Assembly (NCBI GenBank): GCA_050730675.1
Contig: JBOHNM010000133.1
Span: 1-11,511, forward strand
DNA: 11,511 nucleotides
Source of the DNA: JBOHNM01 sp050730675
GTDB lineage: Bacteria > Planctomycetota > Phycisphaerae > Phycisphaerales > UBA1924
Direction: 5' to 3'
Positions 7,055-11,511 of this stretch are shown piece by piece. Below the pieces are notes generated by a model that made no database searches, was not told the origin of the DNA, and saw nothing but the letters and a program-made list of their open reading frames with translations. A program made the position numbers and the translations under genes. Position 1 is the first letter of the stretch. The number at the start of each line of letters is the position of its first letter.

Positions 7055-7065
7055 CTCGCCAGCGC

Positions 7066-8454
7066 TCAAGGCGGCGCGACCACGGCGCCTGAGACGTCGG
7101 TGAACTCTTCAGCACCCTTGCCCTTGCGCAGGAATGCCAGCAGGCTCGCGAGGTCATCCGGCAGCGGGGCCTGGAAACTCAACGGGGTGTTAGTGATCGG
7201 GTGACAGAACTTCAGCAGGGCAGCGTGCAGGGCCACGCGCCCGCACTGTGGCACGATTTTTCCGCCGTAGAGGTCATCCGCGATCAGGGGCCAGCCCAAG
7301 TGCGACAGGTGCAGGCGGATCTGGTGTGTGCGCCCTGTGCGCAATTCGATCTCCAGCAGCGAAACCTGGTGGTCCGTCGCGTTCTGACGCGGGCCGGTGA
7401 GGTCCGGCGTCACCGGCCACTTGCTCCCCTTGCGCGGCACGTTGTAGTTCCCGAGCGTGCGGTACACCGTGACGGCCGCCTTGCCGAGGTGGTCGTGTCG
7501 GATCGCCTGCTTCTCGCGCAGGCCGCGCTCGCGCGAGGGGTGCGGGCCCATCGGCAGTTCGATGATATCGATCGGCGGTTCGGGACGGCCATGCACAAAC
7601 GCGAGGTAGCGCTTCTCGGTGGTGCGCTGCTCGAACTGGCGCGCCACCTGCCAGTGGGCCTGCTCGGTCTTGGCGAAGACGATGACGCCCGAAGTCTGGC
7701 GATCGAGCCGGTGGATGACGCCGGGGCGGGCGAACTGCTTGCCGACCTCGCTCAGGCCGCCGCTGGAGCGGTGGCGAAAGTGGTACGCCAGAGCGTTGAT
7801 CATCGTGCCGGACAGGTGCGAGCGGGCGGGGTGAACAATGATGTCCGGCGACTTGTTGATGACGATGATGTGCTCGTCCTCGAACATCACACTCAGCGGG
7901 ATGTCCTGCGGCGGCACGTGCTCGCTCGGCGGCGGCGGGATGAAGACCTCGACCGTGTCGTTGATCCTCAATTTCGTGGCATTTTTTCCGGGCCGTCCGT
8001 TGACGAGCACGCCCCCCTCCTCGATGAGCGCCTGGAGCTTGGCCCGGCTCATGAACGTCACGCGATCGACCAGGTACTTGTCCAGCCGCTTGTCCAGGTC
8101 GTGCGAGAGCGTGAAGACCACGCGCTGCGGCGGCGGCTCATCGGCTTCTTCGTCCTGAGGCGGGGGTGGCCGGGTGATCGGGGATTCGTCGTTGATCGCC
8201 CGCGAAGGCGTGCCGATGGCCGAGGGCGGTGTCGGGCCGCGGGTTGGCGCGTCGCCCCCCTGCTTTCGCTTGGCGATGTCGGCCTGGGAAGCGCGGTAGA
8301 GCGCGGCCTTGCTCACCTTGCCGCCAGGGCCGATCAGCGGATCGTCCTGCGGGCGGGTCGGTCCGTTGGAGCGTTTGCGGGCCACGGGTGTGGGTTGTAT
8401 GCGTGCGGCGGCGCGGCCGAGGCCTGCGTCAATGAGTTCAGGGCTTAGGGGCAC
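7066..8454 (-). CDS. RluA/RluD-family 23S rRNA pseudouridine synthase
   Basis: This enzyme isomerises uridine to pseudouridine, in this family usually in 23S rRNA. Of 462 residues, about 1-110 form a Pro/Arg/Ala-rich extension without recognisable fold. Residues about 118-172 are an S4 RNA-binding domain (DKRLDKYLVDR, then SRAKLQALIEEGGVLVNGR). The catalytic domain (about 185-445) contains the family signature HRLDRQTSGVIVFAK (248-262) with catalytic Asp251, the motif EKRYLAFVHG (280-289) and LRTGRTHQIRLHL (371-383). About 25 residues (338-362) are inserted before that last motif compared with E. coli RluD, which is about 326 residues in total. The start GTG at 8454 overlaps the stop region of the upstream gene by 17 bases, suggesting translational coupling; no Met codon occurs before the S4 domain, and no Shine-Dalgarno is clear, so a later GTG is possible. 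Specificity (RluD, RluC or RluA site) cannot be fixed from sequence alone. Confidence 0.95.
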   Translation of the reverse strand: MPLSPELIDAGLGRAAARIQPTPVARKRSNGPTRPQDDPLIGPGGKVSKAALYRASQADIAKRKQGGDAPTRGPTPPSAIGTPSRAINDESPITRPPPPQDEEADEPPPQRVVFTLSHDLDKRLDKYLVDRVTFMSRAKLQALIEEGGVLVNGRPGKNATKLRINDTVEVFIPPPPSEHVPPQDIPLSVMFEDEHIIVINKSPDIIVHPARSHLSGTMINALAYHFRHRSSGGLSEVGKQFARPGVIHRLDRQTSGVIVFAKTEQAHWQVARQFEQRTTEKRYLAFVHGRPEPPIDIIELPMGPHPSRERGLREKQAIRHDHLGKAAVTVYRTLGNYNVPRKGSKWPVTPDLTGPRQNATDHQVSLLEIELRTGRTHQIRLHLSHLGWPLIADDLYGGKIVPQCGRVALHAALLKFCHPITNTPLSFQAPLPDDLASLLAFLRKGKGAEEFTDVSGAVVAPP

Positions 8455-9406
8455 CCGGCGAAGGTGCGGGAGCCGGAGTGGGCGTGCCGGACGGAGCTGG
8501 TGTTGTTGGCGCCGGGGCGGGAGCGGGCGCCGGCGTCGGGATCGGGCTGGTGGAGTTGCCCGGGCTCGGGACGGGGTTGCTGAACCCCGGCGGCGGGCCG
8601 GGAAGCGGCTCCATCGTCACGCCCGGCGGCAAGTTGGGCATGTTCGGCGGTGTCGCCACCACCGGCGTGATCGTCTGAACCGACGCGTCGGTCGGCAGCG
8701 GCCCGACGGCCTTGATCTTGTCCATGTCTGCCACGCGATCGTGCGCGATCTTGGCGAGCCCGGGGTAGAGGGCATCGGTCGCAGCCTTCTCGGCGGCCTT
8801 GTAGCTTTCGATGGCAGCGTCAAACTGCCCGCGGGTCTCGTCCACGGCGGCCTGGCCGAACTTGCCGCGCAGGAAAAGGATCGCGACATCGGGCTTGCCC
8901 GCCGTCGCATCAGCCACTCGCTTGTACTGCTCGGCAGCGCGGTCGAGGAAGTCCTTCTTGTCGGCGGCGGCCAGCAAGTCCTTGGGGTCCTTGAGCGCAC
9001 CACTGGTGGGGTCAAACTCGGCACCGGGCTGCACGCCACGGATCGCACCGACAAGCCAGGCATCGGCGGCGCTGAGGAGCGCGACGTACTCGACGCTCCC
9101 CTTGCCCGCGTGTTCCTGAGCAACCTGCATGAGAATCTTGGGGTTGGCACCCACGGGAATCGGTGTGCGCTGCGTGGCGCTATTCAGTCGGAGCTGGGCG
9201 TCCAAGTCGGTGAACGCCGCTGCGATCTTGGCATCCTGGGCGGCGCGGTACTGCTTGAGCCCCCAGAACCCGACGACGACGGCGGCGATGATGAAGAGGA
9301 TCGGGCTCGACCACTTCTTCAGAAAATCGACGAAGTCGCGGTTCAGCTGGGACTCAGTCTGACCGGCGCCGACCTCGATCTGCGTTTGGCGTTGTTCAAG
9401 AGCCAT
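8438..9406 (-). CDS. Single-pass membrane protein with TPR-like region and Pro/Ala tail
   Basis: The product has 322 residues. The N-terminal 30 or so are polar, then WSSPILFIIAAVVVGFWGL (about 32-50) forms one membrane helix. Residues about 52-232 are helical and Ala-rich, with TPR-like segments such as FLDRAAEQYKRVADATAG and GQFDAAIESYKAAEKAATD. This layout resembles the YfgM/TPR_21 group of membrane-anchored periplasmic proteins, an assignment I hold at moderate confidence. From about 236 the protein is Pro-rich and ends in (Ala-Pro)n-type low complexity, which could be a wall- or partner-binding linker. The ATG at 9406 is chosen over an in-frame TTG at 9415; neither has a Shine-Dalgarno, and TAACAT ends eight bases before the ATG. 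It lies between the MnmE-like GTPase gene (39 bases upstream) and the pseudouridine synthase gene, which its end overlaps. Confidence 0.85.
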   Translation of the reverse strand: MALEQRQTQIEVGAGQTESQLNRDFVDFLKKWSSPILFIIAAVVVGFWGLKQYRAAQDAKIAAAFTDLDAQLRLNSATQRTPIPVGANPKILMQVAQEHAGKGSVEYVALLSAADAWLVGAIRGVQPGAEFDPTSGALKDPKDLLAAADKKDFLDRAAEQYKRVADATAGKPDVAILFLRGKFGQAAVDETRGQFDAAIESYKAAEKAATDALYPGLAKIAHDRVADMDKIKAVGPLPTDASVQTITPVVATPPNMPNLPPGVTMEPLPGPPPGFSNPVPSPGNSTSPIPTPAPAPAPAPTTPAPSGTPTPAPAPSPGAPKP

Positions 9407-9414
9407 AGGGGGCA

Positions 9415-9420
9415 ATGTTA
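9415..9420 (-). promoter_or_regulatory. Possible -10 element before the TPR-like membrane protein
   Basis: On the minus strand TAACAT ends eight bases before the ATG at 9406. It may be an internal promoter giving a leaderless transcript. There is no good -35 element, and the gene could equally be read from the upstream GTPase promoter. Confidence 0.2.
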
Positions 9421-9445
9421 GGGGCCCTGCGCTCTGAAAGCCGGG

Positions 9446-10414
9446 TCACGCCCAGAACTTCCATGGGCCGGGGTCCGCCAAAGCCGGGGCTGGGACCAAG
9501 GCCTCGCGCACAGCGGCGACGAACTCCGCCAGCCCGTTGCCGCGGGCTGTCGAAACGCAGGCCTGCACGGGCACATCGGGCGGCCCCAGGTCACTCCGCA
9601 ACCCCACCGTGAGCACCGCTACACCGGGGGGCGGGGTTGGCGGCGGACCGGTGGAGTCTGCACAGAGCACAACCAAATCTGCCGCGGCGGCCACGCTGCG
9701 AGCAAGCGACTGGGCCTCGGCCTGGATCGAGTCGCCGGCGACCGCGGCCGCATCCAGACCGGGGGTGTCGATCCATCGCACCACCAGCCCGGCGAGATCA
9801 AGCGTGACGCCGACGTGATCGCGGGTAGTGCCCGGAATATCGGCGACGGCCGCCGCGGCGCGACCGGCCAGCGTGTTGAGGAGCGTGCTCTTGCCGATGT
9901 TCGGACGGCCGATTGCGACCACTGTTGGCGGCGTGACGAGGCGATCGAGCAGGCGTGAGCGGGCCCGTACGTCCGGCTCTGCGTGGGTTTCGCTCGGTGC
10001 GGCGGCCCAGCGCCGCGGCTGGTCGACGAGCAGGTCGATCGCGAGCGGACTGGCGGCGTGCGACAGCGCGTACAACATCCGGGCCTCGATGTCGCTCGAT
10101 GCCTCGGGGTAGAGCACGAGCGGTTCCGTGCCGTCGAGGGGCGTGCATCCCAGCGCCGCCAGCCGCTCCAGCAATTCCGCCACGATCAGCGGCGAGGCGT
10201 GCGGCATCAACAGGAGGGTGGACGGATCCCACCGCGCAACCACGCCGCGGTCGATTCCGCCGAGGTTGCGTAGACCCACCTCGCCGGCCGCCAAAGGTGC
10301 GGCGCCGAGGCCCTGCAGCACGCTCTCCGCATCCCCGACCACGTGGATCAAGGCGATCGCCGACTGTCCGGTCGCTGGCGGCGAAACGAGTTGGAATCGG
10401 GCCAGCAGGTTCAC
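9446..10414 (-). CDS. MnmE-like GTPase, shortened and with degenerate G4
   Basis: The product has 322 residues, against about 450 for MnmE, the GTPase that with MnmG modifies the wobble uridine of some tRNAs. Residues about 5-135 resemble a reduced MnmE N-terminal region (SAIALIHVVG; then a run like the LPHASPLIVAELLERL helix). The Era/MnmE-type G domain follows: G1 GRPNIGKST (169-177), G2 PGTTRD (194-199), G3 DTPG (216-219) and G5-like STARGNG (288-294). The G4 motif NKxD is not intact; the best match is LRSD (272-275). The C-terminal helical part with the CxGK cysteine of MnmE is missing, so normal MnmE catalysis is unlikely. The start GTG at 10414 has no Shine-Dalgarno and lies seven bases after TATCGT. 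It heads a likely three-gene operon with the TPR-like protein and the pseudouridine synthase. An alternative is an independent Era-like GTPase family. Confidence 0.88.
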   Translation of the reverse strand: MNLLARFQLVSPPATGQSAIALIHVVGDAESVLQGLGAAPLAAGEVGLRNLGGIDRGVVARWDPSTLLLMPHASPLIVAELLERLAALGCTPLDGTEPLVLYPEASSDIEARMLYALSHAASPLAIDLLVDQPRRWAAAPSETHAEPDVRARSRLLDRLVTPPTVVAIGRPNIGKSTLLNTLAGRAAAAVADIPGTTRDHVGVTLDLAGLVVRWIDTPGLDAAAVAGDSIQAEAQSLARSVAAAADLVVLCADSTGPPPTPPPGVAVLTVGLRSDLGPPDVPVQACVSTARGNGLAEFVAAVREALVPAPALADPGPWKFWA

Positions 10415-10421
10415 GTCTCAG

Positions 10422-10427
10422 ACGATA
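10422..10427 (-). promoter_or_regulatory. Possible -10 element of the MnmE-like operon
   Basis: On the minus strand TATCGT ends seven bases before the GTG at 10414, matching the spacing expected for a leaderless mRNA. The gene is divergent from the ACT-domain gene, so a promoter is needed in this 107-base gap. The -35 region is weak. Confidence 0.3.
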
Positions 10428-10468
10428 CCCCGCCGACCCCCACGACTTCGTCCGTCGCGGCCCGCGCC

Positions 10469-10474
10469 TAATCT
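10469..10474 (+). promoter_or_regulatory. Possible -10 element of the ACT-domain operon
   Basis: TAATCT lies about 48 bases before the ATG at 10522. A TTCGTC sequence 16 bases upstream (10447-10452) is a poor -35. The divergent layout makes a promoter in this gap likely, but this exact site is weakly supported. Confidence 0.25.
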
Positions 10475-10521
10475 CATGTGCCGGACGGACGCAATCCCGC
10501 ACCCCCCGACGGAACGCCCGT

Positions 10522-11004
10522 ATGACGCAATCACCCACGCCGCTGGAGACGCAGCGCGGCTACACGGTGCCGTCGGTGCGCCAGTTCAGCATCTTTCTCC
10601 CCAACCGCGTGGGCAAGATGATGGAGATGGTCAAGGGCTTCGACGAGGCGATGTGCCGCATCTGCGGCTTGGCCGTGCATGAGGCGAGCGACCACGCGGT
10701 GATCCGCATCATCCCCAATAACGCTGAGGCGGCTCGGAAGATCCTGCTGGAGCAGGAACTGCCATGGATGGAGACGCCGGTGCTGATCGTCTGCCTCGAC
10801 AAGGGGCACACACTCAGCGAGATGTGCGGCCATCTGCTGCACGCGGAGCTGAGCATCCGCTTCAGCTACCCGCTCATGGCCTGGGCGGGGAGCGACGGAG
10901 CGATCGCGCTGGCTGTTGACGATCTGACGCTGGCGGGACAGGTGCTGCGTCGCAAGGAATTCCGTCTGCTCGCCGAAGAGGACCTGCCCAAGTACGGGGA
11001 CTAG
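10522..11004 (+). CDS. Tandem ACT-domain protein
   Basis: The product has 160 residues, without a signal peptide, and is expected in the cytoplasm. Two ACT-like units are visible: about residues 20-82, starting VRQFSIFLPNRVGKMMEMVK and including HAVIRIIPNN; and about 86-150, starting PVLIVCLDKGHTLSEM and including GAIALAVDDL. ACT domains bind small ligands, often amino acids, and regulate enzymes or transcription. Here no catalytic domain is attached, so the protein is probably a stand-alone ligand sensor; its ligand and target are unknown. Four cysteines (45, 48, 91, 102) are present, with Cys45 and Cys48 in a CRIC motif. The ATG at 10522 is chosen because homology starts soon after it; a weak GGA lies eight bases upstream. 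The long open frame before it overlaps the GTPase gene and is not supported. The next gene follows after three bases. Confidence 0.9.
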   Translation: MTQSPTPLETQRGYTVPSVRQFSIFLPNRVGKMMEMVKGFDEAMCRICGLAVHEASDHAVIRIIPNNAEAARKILLEQELPWMETPVLIVCLDKGHTLSEMCGHLLHAELSIRFSYPLMAWAGSDGAIALAVDDLTLAGQVLRRKEFRLLAEEDLPKYGD

Positions 11005-11007
11005 GCG

Positions 11008-11499
11008 GTGAAGTCGCGCCAGTTCTGGCTCGGTGTTCTGCACACAGCGATCTCGCTGACGGCGGCGCTGATCGTCGGATTCCTGGTAGGCCTGGCCATC
11101 CGTCCGTACAACACGCCGATGCTCCCGATGGCCGGGATCGCGGTGGCGCTGTGCATCTGCTGGGGGCTGGTGACCTCGCCCCGTCCGTCGGCGGCGCTGG
11201 TCGGGTCGGCGATCCTGTTCTACGCGCTGTGGGTCGGATCCGGTTTCGACGAACACAACCTCAAAAATGTGCCGTGGCGCGGGCCGTACCCGACGCAGGA
11301 CCGAGCCCTGGCGGCCCTCGCCTGGTGCGTTGCGACGCTGCTGGCCTGGGGGCTAAGCGCGGGGCGCAAGTGGATCATCGAGGGGCGTGAGCGGAGCTTC
11401 GCACGCCTGTGCGACGGCTGCGGGTACAACCTCGTCGGGCTGGCAGGCGACCGCTGCCCCGAGTGCGGCCGCACGATTTCGATGTCACGCAAGCGCTGA
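11008..11499 (+). CDS. Membrane protein with C-terminal CPECG zinc ribbon
   Basis: The product has 163 residues. Hydrophobic segments at about 9-30, 38-55, 61-77 and 99-117 suggest four membrane helices. The C-terminus carries a zinc-ribbon pattern, CDGCGYNLVGL then CPECG, with Cys135, Cys138, Cys150 and Cys153 as the likely ligands. This CxxCGYxLxGL...CPECG tail is very frequent in planctomycete proteins and is the best lineage marker in the window; its function is not known. The start GTG at 11008 has GGGGA at 10996-11000 seven bases upstream and lies three bases after the stop of the ACT-domain gene, so the two are almost certainly one operon. The C-terminal ribbon is probably cytoplasmic if the helix count is even and the N-terminus is inside. 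Confidence 0.85.
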   Translation: MKSRQFWLGVLHTAISLTAALIVGFLVGLAIRPYNTPMLPMAGIAVALCICWGLVTSPRPSAALVGSAILFYALWVGSGFDEHNLKNVPWRGPYPTQDRALAALAWCVATLLAWGLSAGRKWIIEGRERSFARLCDGCGYNLVGLAGDRCPECGRTISMSRKR

Positions 11500-11511
11500 T
11501 CGATCCAAGAA

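Noticed and set aside
7065..7093. Imperfect hairpin at the convergent ends of the DUF3574-like and pseudouridine synthase genes
   Set aside because: The stem is interrupted by a bulge and no T-run follows on either strand, so a terminator is not supported.
7201..8448. Open frame of 415 codons on the plus strand
   Set aside because: It is antisense to the pseudouridine synthase gene, whose catalytic motifs are unmistakable.
8309..9421. Open frame of 370 codons on the plus strand
   Set aside because: It is antisense to the TPR-like membrane protein gene and is low-complexity Gly/Arg-rich.
9955..10521. In-frame upstream extension of the ACT-domain gene
   Set aside because: It is antisense to the GTPase gene, Arg/Pro-rich, and not part of any ACT protein; the ATG at 10522 fits better.

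Overview
The window is GC-rich DNA with tightly packed genes on both strands. Three things point to a planctomycete, most likely of the Phycisphaerae type: tandem prepilin-like proteins of the H-X9-DG class, a short membrane protein ending in a CxxCGYxLxGL...CPECG zinc ribbon, and a bacterial homologue of the eukaryotic protein NHLRC2. The lineage is an inference from gene content. No rRNA, tRNA, CRISPR array, insertion sequence or phage gene was seen, so this looks like ordinary chromosome.

Left part, plus strand (1-2926): the 3' end of one prepilin-like gene, a convincing intrinsic terminator, a full-length paralogue of the same gene, then tyrS (tyrosyl-tRNA synthetase). The two pilin-like proteins share their C-terminal region but differ at the family's signature histidine.

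Middle, minus strand (2971-6505): two exported beta-propeller proteins read leftwards, convergent with tyrS. The upstream one is a lipoprotein with a lactonase-like (YVTN-type) propeller and six cysteines besides the lipidated one. The downstream one is a signal-peptide protein with a thioredoxin domain (CINC), a six-bladed NHL propeller and a C-terminal beta domain, which is the architecture of NHLRC2. A small DUF3574-like lipoprotein gene (6599-7054, plus) diverges from the pair across a short promoter region.

Right part, minus strand (7066-10414): a likely operon, read leftwards, of an MnmE-like GTPase with a degenerate G4 motif and no C-terminal cysteine, a single-pass membrane protein with a TPR-like region and a Pro/Ala tail, and an RluA/RluD-family pseudouridine synthase with a long disordered N-terminal extension. 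The last two genes overlap by 17 bases. Two of the three products belong to RNA-modification families.

Far right, plus strand (10522-11499): a tandem ACT-domain protein and, three bases later, the zinc-ribbon membrane protein. These two form a compact operon divergent from the GTPase gene.

Several genes without a Shine-Dalgarno sequence have a TANNNT hexamer ending 7-9 bases before the start codon, which suggests leaderless transcripts. Genes with a clear Shine-Dalgarno (552, 6505, 6599, 11008) either have the hexamer further upstream or sit inside an operon.
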